The notes: a model not told the origin generated them from the letters alone. 64,000 bases of DNA from Sphingomonas flavalba (GCF_004796535.1 NZ_SPHY01000013.1:1-64000); one strand, 5' to 3'; positions 19,315 through 29,283 are shown, numbered from the stretch's first letter. Translations and numbers: made by a program.

Positions 19315-19659
19315 ATGAAAGCGACGATCTGGCACAATCCCCGGTGCAGCAACTCCAGGAAGACGCTGGAGATCCTGCGCGGGGCGCATGGTGTCTCGGT
19401 CACCGTCGTCGAATATCTGGCGACCCCGCCGACGCGTGAGACACTGGCCGCGCTCTACGCCCGCGCCGGCATGACCCCGCGCCAGGGGCTGCGCGCCAAG
19501 GAAGCGCTGGCCGGCGAGTTGGGGCTGAAAAGCGCCGACGACGACGCGATCCTCGACGCGATGGTCGTCAACCCGATCCTGATCGAGCGACCGCTGGTCG
19601 AAACCGACAAGGGCGTCCGCCTCTGCCGCCCGCCCGAAACCGTGCGCGAAATTCTATAG
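19315..19659 (+). CDS. arsC: Arsenate reductase, glutaredoxin-dependent (ArsC/Spx fold)
   Basis: A 114-residue ArsC-type protein with the active cysteine in HNPRCSNSRKTLEIL (Cys-11) and the late IERPLVETDKGVRLCRP block typical of the arsenate reductase branch. It starts 3 bases after accC and so is probably co-transcribed, without any other ars gene nearby. That isolation means that a housekeeping redox role is as likely as true arsenate resistance. Confidence 0.87.
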   Translation: MKATIWHNPRCSNSRKTLEILRGAHGVSVTVVEYLATPPTRETLAALYARAGMTPRQGLRAKEALAGELGLKSADDDAILDAMVVNPILIERPLVETDKGVRLCRPPETVREIL

Positions 19660-19670
19660 ACACACCGCCG

Positions 19671-19698
19671 CTGGGCTCCTGCGAAAGCAGGAGCCCAG
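19671..19698. repeat. Palindromic repeat with GAAA loop, REP-like or terminator
   Basis: A perfect 12-bp inverted repeat (CTGGGCTCCTGC, loop GAAA, GCAGGAGCCCAG) lies 11 bases after the arsC stop. There is no T-run, but the stem is strong enough to stop or stabilise the accB-accC-arsC transcript. Palindromes with this core are scattered through sphingomonad genomes. Confidence 0.75.
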
Positions 19699-19746
19699 GC
19701 CATCCCGGTCCGCCCCGGCACCGCCGATTTCGTGCGCCCGCATCAA

Positions 19747-19769
19747 AACATGTATTGACGATGCATCTT
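19747..19769. promoter_or_regulatory. NsrR-like nitric oxide-responsive operator
   Basis: The 23-base site fits the NsrR consensus (two 11-base halves around one base): the left half AACATGTATTG and the right half CGATGCATCTT each match 9 of 11 positions. It overlaps a possible -35 box (TTGACG, 19755-19760; a weak AGATAG lies 17 bases on) and ends 41 bases before the haemoglobin start codon. NsrR itself is not in the window, so regulation by NO is inferred. Confidence 0.6.
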
Positions 19770-19810
19770 TGCCTGTGAGATAGCCGGCTCAGCAGCATGA
19801 GGACGAACCG

Positions 19811-20272
19811 ATGATCACCGAATCCGAGGACATCCTGCAGCGCCGGGCACGCGCGATCGCGCCGGCCGTCGCCGCCGGGATCACCGAGGAAGTGATCCAC
19901 GATCTGGTCCACGGCTTCTATGCCGAGGTCCGCAACGACCCGTTGATCGGCCCGATCTTCGAGGAACGGATCGCGGACTGGGACAGCCACCTCGAGACGA
20001 TGTGCGATTTCTGGTCCGGCGTCATGCTGATGACCGGCCGGTTCAAGGGCGCACCGATGCCCAAGCACATGGTCCTGCCGGTCAACCGCCTGCATTTCGC
20101 GCGCTGGCTGGCCTTGTTTGTCAGTACCGCCCGTCAGGTCGCAACCGCCGAAGCAGCGGAGATGTTCTCCGACCGCGCCCACCGGATCGCCGAAAGCTTT
20201 CAACTCGGCATCGCCCATTACCGGGGCGAAGCGCCGCGGCGTGTCGGCGGTCCGGTGGGCGCCAACGCCTGA
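19811..20272 (+). CDS. Group III truncated haemoglobin
   Basis: A 153-residue small globin. The family core FWSGVMLMTGRFKGAPMPKH (residues 67-86) is followed by NRLHFARWLALF, giving candidate haem-ligand histidines at 86 and 95, and by a long C-terminal helix (AAEMFSDRAHRIAESFQLG). Group III globins, such as Campylobacter Ctb, bind O2 and NO and help in NO tolerance. The NsrR-like box just upstream supports NO-induced expression. It stands alone and converges on comEC, with 6 bases between the stops. Confidence 0.9.
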   Translation: MITESEDILQRRARAIAPAVAAGITEEVIHDLVHGFYAEVRNDPLIGPIFEERIADWDSHLETMCDFWSGVMLMTGRFKGAPMPKHMVLPVNRLHFARWLALFVSTARQVATAEAAEMFSDRAHRIAESFQLGIAHYRGEAPRRVGGPVGANA

Positions 20273-20278
20273 TCCGCG

Positions 20279-22378
20279 CTAACGGCCGGCCCAGGGATGG
20301 GCGCCGGCCAGCGCCGCCACCGTCTCCACCCGCTCCGTCGCCAGCGTGACGGCCACTCCGCCGTTGTGCGCGAGGAACGTGCGGTCGATCTTTAGCCAGC
20401 GCGGCCGGCACGCCGCCGGCAATCGCCGGTCGCTGATCACGATGTCGGCGGCAGCGCAGGCGCGGACGAGCGGCGCGAACGGCAGGAAATAGCCACTACG
20501 CGTTGCCAGTATTCGCCACCGCCGTCCGTCGCGCATCAGTTCAGCCATGCAACTGTCCGGCCCACAGCGGACACCAGGCAAGTCGTCGATCAGCCCCGGC
20601 GGCCCGTCCAGCCCCGCCGACTCGGCGAGCAGGTCGCGGATATATCCGCCGGTCCGCGGGCGCAGCAGCCGCACCGTGCCGCCGTCCCGCACCGCCGCGT
20701 GGCGGCCGTCGCCGGTGACCAGCAGGTCGGGCACCGGCGTGGCCAGCGCCAGCGCCGCGCCGGCGGCGAGCGGGATCGCTCCCCACCATGCCAACCGGCT
20801 TTTCCACAGGACCATCCACAGGCCGCCGCCCACAATCAACGCGAACGCGCCGCGCGCCATCGTCGGCAGCATCGCGACCGCGCCGGGCGCCGCCGCGACG
20901 GCGTGGGAGATCCACAGCAGCAATGCCAGCGCCTTGCCCGCCGCCCACCACAACGGTGCGCCCAGCCCGGCGACATCGAACAGCAGGGCCAGCGCCTCCA
21001 GCGGCATGATGACGAAGGTGGTGAGCGGGATCGCAACGATATTGGCCAGCGCCCCGTACAGCCCCGCCCGGTGGAAATGGACCAGCGCGATCGGCGCCAG
21101 CGCCAGTTCGACGACCAGCCCGGTCAGCAACGCGCCGAGCAGCAACCGGCCGGTGCCGGCGGCAAATCCCTCGTCCCGCCGCGCCAGCAGCGCTTTGACC
21201 GCCGGGCGCTCGTGGAACGCGACCAGCGCCGTCACCGCCGCGAAGCTCAGCTGGAAGCTGGCGCCGACCAGGCTTTCCGGCCACAGCAGCAGGATGACCA
21301 GCGCACCGGCGGCGACCAGCCGCAGGGTCAGCGCCTCGCGCCCCATCGCCAGCGCGGCCAGCACCAGCAGCGCGGCGACGCAGGAACGGATCGTCGGCAC
21401 CTCCGCCCCGGTCAGCAGCGTGTAGCCGATGCCGGCGACCGCACCTGCCCCGGCGGCGATCAGCAGCAGCGGCCAGCGCAGCGCAAGCCGGGGGCTGAGC
21501 GCCAGCACCCGCAGCACCAGCAGCATGGCAAAGCCGACGACGGCGGTAATGTGCAGGCCACTGACCGACAGCAGGTGTGCCAGCCCTGACCGGCGCATCG
21601 CGTCGGCATCGGCATCGGGCATCGCCCCTTGGTCGCCGGTGGCGAGCGCGGCGGCAATCGCCCCCGCCCCGCCGGCCAGCCGCGCGCGGATATGGGCGGA
21701 CAGCCGCTCGCGAAGCCCGGGTCCCTCCGCCCCCACGCCGACCCGCTCCACCGGCGCAAAGGCCCGGCCGGTCGCACCAACCCGCTGGAACCAGGCAACG
21801 CGGGCGAAATCATAGGCGCCGGGCACCGGCGCGGCTTGCGGCGGCACAAGCCTTGCGCGCAGCCGCAGCCGGTCGCCGGCGGCAAGCCGCGCCGGTGCGT
21901 CGGCTTCGGCGATGGTCAGGCGCAGGCGGAACGGCATCGCCGGCGCGCCTATCGGCGTCGCCACTACCCGGATCGCATTGCGCGCCGCCAGTGGCTGCAC
22001 CTGATCGACTCGCACCAGCAGGCTGGCGACCAGCGGCCGGTGGAGTACCGGCGCGGCCGCCCGCTCGGCGCTCGCCCAGACCAACGCGCAACCTAGCCCC
22101 GCCGCCAGCCCGCCGACGGTCAGCACCCGGCCCAGCCGCGTTCCGGGCAGGCAGCGCCCGGCCAGCGCGGTCGCCGCCGCCAGCAGCAGGAACGCCGCCC
22201 ATTCCCAGGCATCCGGCAACACGAACCAGGCGGCAATGCCGCCGCCAACGGCAACGGGCAACCACAGCGCCACCTGGTCGCGCTCCGCCTCCAGCCCCCG
22301 CTCGACCGCCGCGATCGCCGTCCGCCAGCCATGGCGAATACGTGCGAACGCAACTGTTTGAAGGGTCGCTGAACCCAT
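20279..22378 (-). CDS. comEC: ComEC/Rec2 family competence protein
   Basis: A 699-residue membrane protein. The N-terminal part holds two or three hydrophobic segments and an OB-like domain (about residues 90-230); the competence domain follows with the signature [20 protein letters not shown] and about ten membrane helices. The C-terminal ~150 residues are soluble but lack the HxHxDH zinc motif of the full beta-lactamase-like domain, as in many alphaproteobacterial ComEC proteins. It would form the channel for DNA uptake. ATG 22378 is 46 bases from the divergent gltX start, although the frame stays open to 22522. Confidence 0.88.
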   Translation of the reverse strand: MGSATLQTVAFARIRHGWRTAIAAVERGLEAERDQVALWLPVAVGGGIAAWFVLPDAWEWAAFLLLAAATALAGRCLPGTRLGRVLTVGGLAAGLGCALVWASAERAAAPVLHRPLVASLLVRVDQVQPLAARNAIRVVATPIGAPAMPFRLRLTIAEADAPARLAAGDRLRLRARLVPPQAAPVPGAYDFARVAWFQRVGATGRAFAPVERVGVGAEGPGLRERLSAHIRARLAGGAGAIAAALATGDQGAMPDADADAMRRSGLAHLLSVSGLHITAVVGFAMLLVLRVLALSPRLALRWPLLLIAAGAGAVAGIGYTLLTGAEVPTIRSCVAALLVLAALAMGREALTLRLVAAGALVILLLWPESLVGASFQLSFAAVTALVAFHERPAVKALLARRDEGFAAGTGRLLLGALLTGLVVELALAPIALVHFHRAGLYGALANIVAIPLTTFVIMPLEALALLFDVAGLGAPLWWAAGKALALLLWISHAVAAAPGAVAMLPTMARGAFALIVGGGLWMVLWKSRLAWWGAIPLAAGAALALATPVPDLLVTGDGRHAAVRDGGTVRLLRPRTGGYIRDLLAESAGLDGPPGLIDDLPGVRCGPDSCMAELMRDGRRWRILATRSGYFLPFAPLVRACAAADIVISDRRLPAACRPRWLKIDRTFLAHNGGVAVTLATERVETVAALAGAHPWAGR

Positions 22379-22424
22379 GCTAGGGGCATCGCCGTCCATC
22401 CGTGAATCCTGGGAGCAAGCGCGC

Positions 22425-23828
22425 GTGAGCGCAAGCAGCGAAGCCGCCAACGTCGTCACCCGTTTCGCCCCGTCGCCGACGGGGTTTCTGCACATCGGCG
22501 GCGCCCGCACCGCATTGTTCAACTGGCTCTATGCGCGCCACCTCGGCGGCACGTTCAAGCTGCGGATCGAGGATACCGACAAGGTCCGCTCGACCAAGGC
22601 GGCGATCGACGCGATCCTCGACGGCATGCGTTGGCTCGGGCTGGACTGGGACGGCGACGTCGTCTTCCAGTCGGAACGCGCCGCGCGTCATGCCGAGGTC
22701 GTCGCCGCCCTGCTCGAATCGGGCAACGCCTACCGCTGCTATGCGACGGCGGAGGAACTGGCGGAGATGCGCGAGGCCCAGCGCGCCGCCAGGCAACCGA
22801 TCCGCTACGACGGCCGCTGGCGGGACCGCGATCCGTCCGACGCGCCGGCCGGCGCCCCGTTCAGCGTCCGCCTGCGCGCGGAGACGGACGGCGCGACGAC
22901 GATCGAAGATCTGGTGCAGGGCACGGTGACGGTCAACAACGCCGAGCTGGACGACATGGTGCTGCTGCGCTCCGACGGCACGCCGACCTATATGCTGGCG
23001 GTGGTCGTCGACGATCACGACATGGGCGTCACCCACGTCATCCGCGGCGACGACCATCTGAACAACGCCTTTCGCCAGCTCGGCATCATCCGGGCGATGG
23101 GCTGGCCGGAACCGGCCTACGCCCATGTCCCGCTGATCCACGGCGCGGACGGGGCGAAGCTGTCGAAGCGGCACGGCGCATTGGGCGTCGACGCCTATCG
23201 CGACCAGATGGGCATGCTGCCGGAGGCGGTCTGCAACTATCTGCTCCGCCTCGGCTGGGGGCATGGCGATGACGAGGTGATCAGCCGCGAACAGGCGATC
23301 GAATGGTTCGACATCGCCGCCGTCGGCCGCTCTCCGTCCCGCTTCGACCTGAAGAAGCTGGAAAATCTGAACGGCCACTATCTGCGAGAGGCGGACGACG
23401 CGCGGCTGGCTGCCTTGGTCGCGCCGCGCCTGACCGGCGCCGAGGAGGGATTGCTCGCCACGGCAATGCCGTCGCTGAAGACGCGGGCGCGCACCCTCGA
23501 TGAAATCGCCGACGGGGCTGCGTTTCTGTTCGCCCGCCGGCCGCTTCCTCTCGACGACAAGGCATCCGCGCTGCTAGACGCAGCCGCCCGCACGTTGTTG
23601 GGCAATGCCCGTGATGCGCTTGCCGCCGCGCCGGTCTGGTCGGCGGATGTGCTTGAAGCACAGATTCGGCAGGTTGCGGAGAAGGCCGGCATCGGCCTGG
23701 GTAAAGTGGCGCAGCCGTTGCGCGCGGCCCTCACCGGACGCACGACCTCGCCGGGTATCTTCGACGTCCTGGTTCTGCTGGGCCGGGACGAATCGCTGGC
23801 GCGCATCGCCGATGCGGCGTCGGCGTGA
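22425..23828 (+). CDS. gltX: Glutamate--tRNA ligase
   Basis: A 467-residue class I aminoacyl-tRNA synthetase. The HIGH-type motif is in [20 protein letters not shown] and the KMSKS-type motif is [11 protein letters not shown] 22425 is chosen because GGGAG lies at 22409-22413; an ATG at 22377 is in frame but would overlap the comEC start codon. The C-terminal helical anticodon-binding part is complete. gltA follows after 24 bases, a common order in sphingomonads. Confidence 0.96.
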   Translation: MSASSEAANVVTRFAPSPTGFLHIGGARTALFNWLYARHLGGTFKLRIEDTDKVRSTKAAIDAILDGMRWLGLDWDGDVVFQSERAARHAEVVAALLESGNAYRCYATAEELAEMREAQRAARQPIRYDGRWRDRDPSDAPAGAPFSVRLRAETDGATTIEDLVQGTVTVNNAELDDMVLLRSDGTPTYMLAVVVDDHDMGVTHVIRGDDHLNNAFRQLGIIRAMGWPEPAYAHVPLIHGADGAKLSKRHGALGVDAYRDQMGMLPEAVCNYLLRLGWGHGDDEVISREQAIEWFDIAAVGRSPSRFDLKKLENLNGHYLREADDARLAALVAPRLTGAEEGLLATAMPSLKTRARTLDEIADGAAFLFARRPLPLDDKASALLDAAARTLLGNARDALAAAPVWSADVLEAQIRQVAEKAGIGLGKVAQPLRAALTGRTTSPGIFDVLVLLGRDESLARIADAASA

Positions 23829-23852
23829 ATCTGACTGATCAAGGAGAACGAC

Positions 23853-25139
23853 ATGGGTGAAACCAGCGCAAAGCTGACCTTGGGCGACCAGGAACTGACC
23901 TTCCCGGTGCGATCGGGCAGCGTCGGGCCGGATGTCGTCGACATCCGCAAGCTCTACGGCCAGGGCGGTGCCTTCACCTACGATCCCGGTTTCACCTCCA
24001 CGGCAAGCTGCGAATCGAAGCTGACCTATATCGACGGCGACGCCGGCATCCTTCTCCACCGCGGCTATCCGATCGATCAGCTCGCCGAGCAGTCGACCTT
24101 CATGGAGGTCGCCTATCTGCTGCTGAACGACGAACTGCCCAGCCCGGACGAGCTGAACAAGTTCACCTACACGATCAGCCGCCACACAATGGTGCACGAG
24201 CAGCTGGCGACCTTCTACCGTGGCTTCCGGCGCGACGCGCACCCGATGGCCATCATGTGCGGCGTGGTCGGCGCGCTTTCCGCCTTCTATCATGATTCGA
24301 CCGACATTACCGATCCGCGCCAGCGCATGATCGCCAGCCACCGGCTGATCGCTAAGATGCCGACGCTGGCGGCGATGGCCTATAAATATTCGCTGGGGCA
24401 GCCTTTCCTCTACCCCGACAATGCGCTCAGCTACCCCGGCAATTTCCTGCGCATGACCTTCGGCGTGCCGGCGGAGAAGTATGAGGTCGATCCGCTGATC
24501 GAAAAGGCGATGGATCGGATCTTCATCCTCCACGCCGACCATGAGCAGAACGCGTCGACCTCGACCGTCCGGCTGGCTGGCTCGTCGGGCGCCAACCCGT
24601 TCGCCTGCATCGCTGCCGGCATCGCCTGCCTGTGGGGGCCGGCGCATGGCGGCGCCAACGAAGCGGCGCTGAACATGCTCCGCGAGATCGGCCGTCCGGA
24701 GCGAATCCCCGAATATATCGCCCGCGCCAAGGACAAGGACGATCCGTTCCGCCTGATGGGCTTCGGTCATCGGGTCTACAAGAATTACGATCCGCGCGCA
24801 AAGGTGATGCAGAAGACCGCGAACGAGGTGCTCGACAAGCTGGGCGTCACCGACCCGGTATTCGACGTCGCGCGCGAGCTGGAGCAGATCGCTCTCAAGG
24901 ACGATTATTTCGTCGAGAAGAAGCTCTACCCGAACGTCGACTTCTATTCCGGCGTCATCCTGTCGGCGATCGGCTTCCCGACCTCGATGTTCACCGTGCT
25001 GTTTGCCCTCGCCCGCACCGTCGGCTGGGTCGCGCAGTGGAACGAGATGATCGCCGATCCCGATCAGAAGATCGGCCGCCCGCGTCAGCTCTATGTCGGG
25101 CCGACGCAGCGCGATTATGTGCCGCTGAACAAGCGGTAA
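23853..25139 (+). CDS. gltA: Citrate synthase, type I
   Basis: A 428-residue TCA cycle enzyme that makes citrate from oxaloacetate and acetyl-CoA. The family blocks are [18 protein letters not shown], the [20 protein letters not shown] block with the first catalytic histidine, [27 protein letters not shown] with the second histidine, and FYSGVIL with the catalytic aspartate nearby. AAGGAGAA stands 7 bases upstream of ATG 23853. A hairpin follows the stop at 25149. Confidence 0.98.
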   Translation: MGETSAKLTLGDQELTFPVRSGSVGPDVVDIRKLYGQGGAFTYDPGFTSTASCESKLTYIDGDAGILLHRGYPIDQLAEQSTFMEVAYLLLNDELPSPDELNKFTYTISRHTMVHEQLATFYRGFRRDAHPMAIMCGVVGALSAFYHDSTDITDPRQRMIASHRLIAKMPTLAAMAYKYSLGQPFLYPDNALSYPGNFLRMTFGVPAEKYEVDPLIEKAMDRIFILHADHEQNASTSTVRLAGSSGANPFACIAAGIACLWGPAHGGANEAALNMLREIGRPERIPEYIARAKDKDDPFRLMGFGHRVYKNYDPRAKVMQKTANEVLDKLGVTDPVFDVARELEQIALKDDYFVEKKLYPNVDFYSGVILSAIGFPTSMFTVLFALARTVGWVAQWNEMIADPDQKIGRPRQLYVGPTQRDYVPLNKR

Positions 25140-25148
25140 GGCACCTCA

Positions 25149-25181
25149 GGCACCCTGTCCGTTTGGCGCGGGCGGGGTGCC
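25149..25181. terminator. Hairpin between convergent genes, probable bidirectional terminator
   Basis: GGCACCC (25149-25155) pairs with GGGTGCC (25175-25181) around a 19-base GC-rich loop that can fold further. It occupies the whole 47-base gap between the gltA stop and the stop of the convergent kinase-like gene. No T-run is present, which is usual in this GC range, so termination strength is uncertain. Confidence 0.5.
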
Positions 25182-25186
25182 GCGCT

Positions 25187-26533
25187 TTACCGCGCCGCCG
25201 GCAGCGAGAACTGGAAGCGGGCGCCCTGCCCGGGCGCGCTGTCGACGCGGATGTCGCCGCCCATCGCCCGCGCCAGCCGCCGCGCAATGTAGAGGCCAAG
25301 GCCGCTGCCCGGCCCATCCTCCGGCGCGACCCGCACAAATTTCTCGAAGATCTTCTGGTGATCGGCCGGGTCGATGCCCCGCCCCTGGTCGGCGACCGTC
25401 ACCGTCGCCATCTCGTCCTGCTGCTCGCAGCGCACCCAGATCATCGCGTCTTCCGGCGAATGGCGGATGGCGTTGCCGATCAGGTTCAGCATGATCTGCA
25501 ACGCGCGGCGATAGTCGCCGGTCGCCGCCAGCGCCTCCTTCGGCCCCGGCGCATCGATGCGGATGCGCCGCGCCCCGGCCTTGATCGTCAGCAGTCCGGC
25601 GGCGTTGCGCGCCAGCTCCGCCAGGTCGACCGGGTCATGGTGTGGCTGGAAATCGGCGCGCTCGATCGCCTGCAGGTCGACCAGATCGTCGACCAGCGCC
25701 AGCAGGTGCCGCCCGGCATTGGCGATGTCGGCGGCATAATCGGCATAGTCGCGGCGCAGCGGCCCATCGGCCCGCGCGCTCAATCCCTCGGCGCTGGCGA
25801 CGATGCGGCCGAGCGGCTGGCGCAGCGCCGCGTCCAGCCGCTCGCCGAACGCGTCATTGACCGCCGGCGCCGGTTCCGGCTCCGTCAGCCAGGCATCGTC
25901 GACGATCGCCGCGCCGCGATAGCCGGAAAAGCGCCCAGCGCCGTCGACCAGCGGCACCGCCGACAGCCGGACGCGGGCGCCGGTCGGCCGCATCTCCGCC
26001 GGCTGGCCGGAAAAGCGCCGGTGCGCCGCCAGCGCACCAAGCAGCGGCATCGTGCCGTCGCTATCCTCGACGAAGCGGAACAACCCGGTCAGCGGCGCGC
26101 CGATCAGCGACGCCGGGTCGACGCCATTGCCGCCCGGCTGCACCGCGACCAGTTGCATCGCCTCGTCGGTCTCCCAGAGCCAGTCGGCGCTCGCGCGCAG
26201 GAAATCATGCTCGCGCTCGACGGATTCGGTCAGCGACGCGGCCGGGGCGGCTCGCTGGTGCCAGCCGCCGATCGCCAGTGCGACGCCGTCGCCGTCCGGC
26301 CGGGCGCGTATCCACAGTTCCAGGTCCTGACCGTCGTCGGCGACGACGACGCTGCGCGACACCGGAATGTTCAGCCGGCGCGCCAGCCGCGCCAGGGCGG
26401 CGATTCGCGGGATGGCAAGGCCGCGCCCGATCGCGCCGCCGCTGCGGGCGTTGAGCGTGGCCAGCGGCGGATCGGCCTCGATCAGCAACCCGTCGCCGTC
26501 GACACGGCCATGCACGGCGTCGAAGCCGGTCAC
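25187..26533 (-). CDS. Histidine kinase-like protein without the phospho-accepting histidine
   Basis: A 448-residue cytoplasmic sensor-kinase relative. Residues ~1-100 and ~105-215 look like two PAS-type sensor domains (DFLRASADWLWETDE begins the second). The dimerisation helix aligns with HisKA, but the HELRTPL block reads AALRQPL, with alanines at 235 and 236 in place of His and Glu. The ATPase domain is intact: NLIGNAIRHSP (N box), DQGRGID (G1), GSGLGLYIARR (G2). It could bind ATP and signal by conformation, as DivL does in Caulobacter, or act only as a phosphatase. Its start overlaps the DUF2336 gene stop (ATGA). Confidence 0.83.
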   Translation of the reverse strand: MTGFDAVHGRVDGDGLLIEADPPLATLNARSGGAIGRGLAIPRIAALARLARRLNIPVSRSVVVADDGQDLELWIRARPDGDGVALAIGGWHQRAAPAASLTESVEREHDFLRASADWLWETDEAMQLVAVQPGGNGVDPASLIGAPLTGLFRFVEDSDGTMPLLGALAAHRRFSGQPAEMRPTGARVRLSAVPLVDGAGRFSGYRGAAIVDDAWLTEPEPAPAVNDAFGERLDAALRQPLGRIVASAEGLSARADGPLRRDYADYAADIANAGRHLLALVDDLVDLQAIERADFQPHHDPVDLAELARNAAGLLTIKAGARRIRIDAPGPKEALAATGDYRRALQIMLNLIGNAIRHSPEDAMIWVRCEQQDEMATVTVADQGRGIDPADHQKIFEKFVRVAPEDGPGSGLGLYIARRLARAMGGDIRVDSAPGQGARFQFSLPAAR

Positions 26534-27636
26534 GGCGCCCGCTCCACCGCCAGCGCCGCCAGCGCCGAGCGGTAGCCCGGGTCGAGCGGCGGCGGCATCA
26601 GCGCCGCCCGCGCCGCCGCCGGGTCAAGGCGGCCGTAGGCGTCGGCGCAGGCGATCAGCCGCTGCTCCTCCAGCCCGTGGATCGCCGCCATCTCGAACAG
26701 GATCATCACCGCCGTGTCGCGGCCGACGCCAACGGCGCGCAGCAGCACCGCCAGCCGGGCGATGTCGCTGTCCGCCGCCATCGCGGTCGCGGTATCGACG
26801 TCGATCCCGGCACGCACCGCCAGCATCGCCGCGAACAGCACGAAACGCCCTTGCCGCAACGCGTGGTGCAGCCGGGCATCGTCATCGCTCCCCAGCTCCC
26901 GCCAGCGCGTCGCCAGCCGCAGCGCCGCCGCCTCCAGCGTCGCGTCGGCATCATGCGCCGCGAGCAGCGCCGCTCCGGCGGCGGCGATATGCCGGTCGGC
27001 AACCGCCGGGTCGACATTGCGGGCGCGGACCAGATAATCGCGCAGCGCCGCCGCGACCCGCCATATCACCCGACGCAGCAGGTCGGCGGGCAGGTCGGAC
27101 GCCGCCAACACCGGCTCATAGGCGGCGTCGATCCGGTCATTCTCGGCCAACCGCAGCGCATGGTCGGCAGCGGCGGCAACGACATCGTCCGGCGGCGACA
27201 GCACCGGCGCCGGGTCGAGTCCGGATTCGGCAATCCGCCGCAGCCCCAGGACGACCCGGTGTTCCTCGGCACGGACGAGCAGCAACTGGACCAGATCAGT
27301 GTCGCGCAGCAACCCGGTTTCGTGCAGGATCGGCAGCGCGATCGCCACCCGCTCGCTGGCGAGTACGGCGGCGACGTCCGGCGCCTCGCCTTCGAAATGC
27401 GGGGTCAGGATCGCGCGCAGATCCGCCTCGACCGCGCCGACCAGCTGGTCGAACAGCCGCGCCATCACCGCGCGCGTCCGGTCGCTGGCGCGGTGGGCAT
27501 CGGGCAGGAATATGTCGGTCAGCAGGCCGGCCAGCCGGGCGTGGCTGCTTTCGGCCGCCCGCGCCGCATCGCCCAGCAGGCGCTCGCCGCCCGGCGCCGC
27601 CTGCTGCGTCCGCTCCTCGCTGATCACCACTGACAT
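26530..27636 (-). CDS. DUF2336 domain-containing protein
   Basis: A 368-residue soluble, almost wholly helical protein with the DUF2336 opening ARLAGLLTDIFL followed by SDRTRAVMARLFDQLVG (residues ~34-70). HEAT-like helices rich in Ala/Leu/Arg run to the C-terminus. No catalytic motif is visible. The family is confined largely to alphaproteobacteria and has no established function. It overlaps the kinase-like gene by 4 bases, so the two products are made together and may interact. Confidence 0.8.
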   Translation of the reverse strand: MSVVISEERTQQAAPGGERLLGDAARAAESSHARLAGLLTDIFLPDAHRASDRTRAVMARLFDQLVGAVEADLRAILTPHFEGEAPDVAAVLASERVAIALPILHETGLLRDTDLVQLLLVRAEEHRVVLGLRRIAESGLDPAPVLSPPDDVVAAAADHALRLAENDRIDAAYEPVLAASDLPADLLRRVIWRVAAALRDYLVRARNVDPAVADRHIAAAGAALLAAHDADATLEAAALRLATRWRELGSDDDARLHHALRQGRFVLFAAMLAVRAGIDVDTATAMAADSDIARLAVLLRAVGVGRDTAVMILFEMAAIHGLEEQRLIACADAYGRLDPAAARAALMPPPLDPGYRSALAALAVERAP

Positions 27637-27672
27637 GCCCGCCGCCCTAGCGCCAATGCCGTGAAAACGACG

Positions 27673-28857
27673 TTAAGGGCATTCGCTTCCCTTTCGCGCC
27701 GTCAACTTCTGGATCATCAGCAGGGTCGCCAGCATATGTCCGGCCACCGCCACCAGCCCGGCCACCCATGCGCCGAATACCGCGAACGGCAGCAGGCCCC
27801 AGATCGCGGTATCCAGATCGGCAAGCCATCCGGGCACGCCCGTCGGCTTGCCGACGAAGCGGCGGTGGCCGATCAGCGCCAGGCCGAGGCCCAGTATCGC
27901 CCCGGCCAGCGCGAACACGCCCCAACCGGCACCCCCCGCATAAAGCTGCCAGGCGAGTGCCAGCAGCGCCGCCACCCCCGCCCAATCCCGCCAGCGCAAG
28001 CCGTCCCCGTCGTCGCGCCAACCGAGCGCCGCGATCCGCCGCCCAAGCGCCGCCACGGGCCCGGACAGCATCGCAAGGCCAAGGCCGATCCCCGGCCGCC
28101 CGATCAGCGCCAGCCCCCCGGCCGCGCCGAGCAGCGCCACCGCGCCCCACACGAACCACGCCGGCGCCAACATCCCGCGCATCGCCAGCGGCGCCGCCAG
28201 GCGGGCAGCGGGCGCGAACAGCATCCGGTCGAGCAGCCCGGTGCCCGCGTCCGTGCGGCGGCGGCCCAGCGCCCGTTCGATCACCGGCAAATCGCCCCGC
28301 GCGCCGGCCATCGCCAGCACCCCCGCCGGAGCGTCGACATACAGCGCGCCGGCCTGCAACACCCGCCGCAGCAGCGTCGATTGCAGGTCCCAGTCGCCAA
28401 GCATCGCCGCGGTCGTCCGCAGCAGGGCGCCGTCGAGCAGCATCAGCCCGCCCCAGCGCGCGTCGGCGTCGATCCGCTCCCATTCGCTATGCGCGGGGGT
28501 GTCGGGCAGGGTCAGCACAGCGCTGTCCGGCCGGGCGAGCAGCCGGTCGAGCACCGCCCGGTCGGTGACGACGCCGTCGGCCAGCAACACCAGCCGCTCC
28601 TCCGGGTGGACGCGGTCGGCCGCCTCGGCGACGTTGCGCGCGATCTCCACGCTCAGTCCGTCGCGGCGCAGCCGGTCGACGGCGGCGAGCAGCGCCGGCG
28701 GCAGCCGCTCGACCAGCAGCACCAGATGGGTCGCGCCGGCCGATGCGAGCAACCGCGCCTGTTGTTCGATCAATGTCTGTCCGGCAAGCGGCAGCTCGGC
28801 GCGCAGCACGCCCTCGCCTTCCGCCTCGGCGATCGCAACGATCAGGCCGGCCAGCAA
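27673..28857 (-). CDS. Membrane protein with nucleotidyltransferase-like N-terminus
   Basis: A 394-residue protein of uncertain role. The start is TTG 28857, supported by GCGGGGAG at 28867-28873. The first ~180 residues resemble an alpha/beta sugar-phosphate nucleotidyltransferase or molybdenum cofactor guanylyltransferase fold (LIVAIAEAEGEGVL, LPLAGQTLIEQQARLLASAGATHLVLL), but the usual GGxGTR loop is missing. The C-terminal half has about five to six hydrophobic segments, as in CDP-alcohol phosphatidyltransferase-like proteins. It lies 36 bases upstream of the DUF2336 gene on the same strand. I do not recognise a precise family. Confidence 0.65.
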   Translation of the reverse strand: MLAGLIVAIAEAEGEGVLRAELPLAGQTLIEQQARLLASAGATHLVLLVERLPPALLAAVDRLRRDGLSVEIARNVAEAADRVHPEERLVLLADGVVTDRAVLDRLLARPDSAVLTLPDTPAHSEWERIDADARWGGLMLLDGALLRTTAAMLGDWDLQSTLLRRVLQAGALYVDAPAGVLAMAGARGDLPVIERALGRRRTDAGTGLLDRMLFAPAARLAAPLAMRGMLAPAWFVWGAVALLGAAGGLALIGRPGIGLGLAMLSGPVAALGRRIAALGWRDDGDGLRWRDWAGVAALLALAWQLYAGGAGWGVFALAGAILGLGLALIGHRRFVGKPTGVPGWLADLDTAIWGLLPFAVFGAWVAGLVAVAGHMLATLLMIQKLTARKGSECP

Positions 28858-28980
28858 ATCGCGACACTCCCCGCTTCCATCGGGGCACAGCGTTAGGCGG
28901 TTCGGCCGCCGCTTGCAAAGCGTCCGGTCCCGATAAATGAGTATGGTGCAGCCCCGGATTCGGCTCGGCCGAATCGGATT

Positions 28981-29283
28981 CTAGCTGCCGAACCGCGATA
29001 TCGCGCGCGTGGCGGTGCGGATCGCGTCGGCATCGCCGGCGGGCGCCGTCGCGGCGCGCTCGGCGACATCCATCAGCCGGGTCGCACCGAAACTGGCGGC
29101 AAGACCCTTCAGCCGATAGACGGCGGCCTGCCAGTCGGCGGGGTTCTCCGCCTTGCTCATCGCGTCGATATGGGCGGCGGCGCTGTCCATGAAGGCGCTG
29201 CGCAGCTCCGCAACCAGCGAGGGGTCGTCGCCGACGGCGGCCGCGAGGGCGGCGTCGAGCGCTCCGGGATCATAAACGGCCAT
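28981..29283 (-). CDS. Hpt-like domain protein lacking the phospho-accepting histidine
   Basis: A 100-residue four-helix protein with the Hpt signature region, but where functional Hpt domains read H-x-L-K-G this one reads YRLKG (Tyr-56), followed by the expected LAASFGA and a later helix (LMDVAERAA). The substitution is clear in the DNA. It may bind a response regulator or block a phosphorelay rather than carry phosphate. ATG 29283 fits the domain start. It is transcribed toward the kinase-like cluster, divergent from the coiled-coil gene 83 bases away. Confidence 0.78.
   Translation of the reverse strand: MAVYDPGALDAALAAAVGDDPSLVAELRSAFMDSAAAHIDAMSKAENPADWQAAVYRLKGLAASFGATRLMDVAERAATAPAGDADAIRTATRAISRFGS

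Noticed and set aside
19315-19659. arsC as part of an arsenic resistance island
   Set aside because: No arsR, arsB or acr3 nearby; it is attached to the accB-accC operon and looks like core DNA.
24632-26575. 647-residue plus-strand open frame across the gltA end and the kinase-like gene
   Set aside because: It is out of frame with citrate synthase and antisense to the kinase-like gene, with shadow composition.
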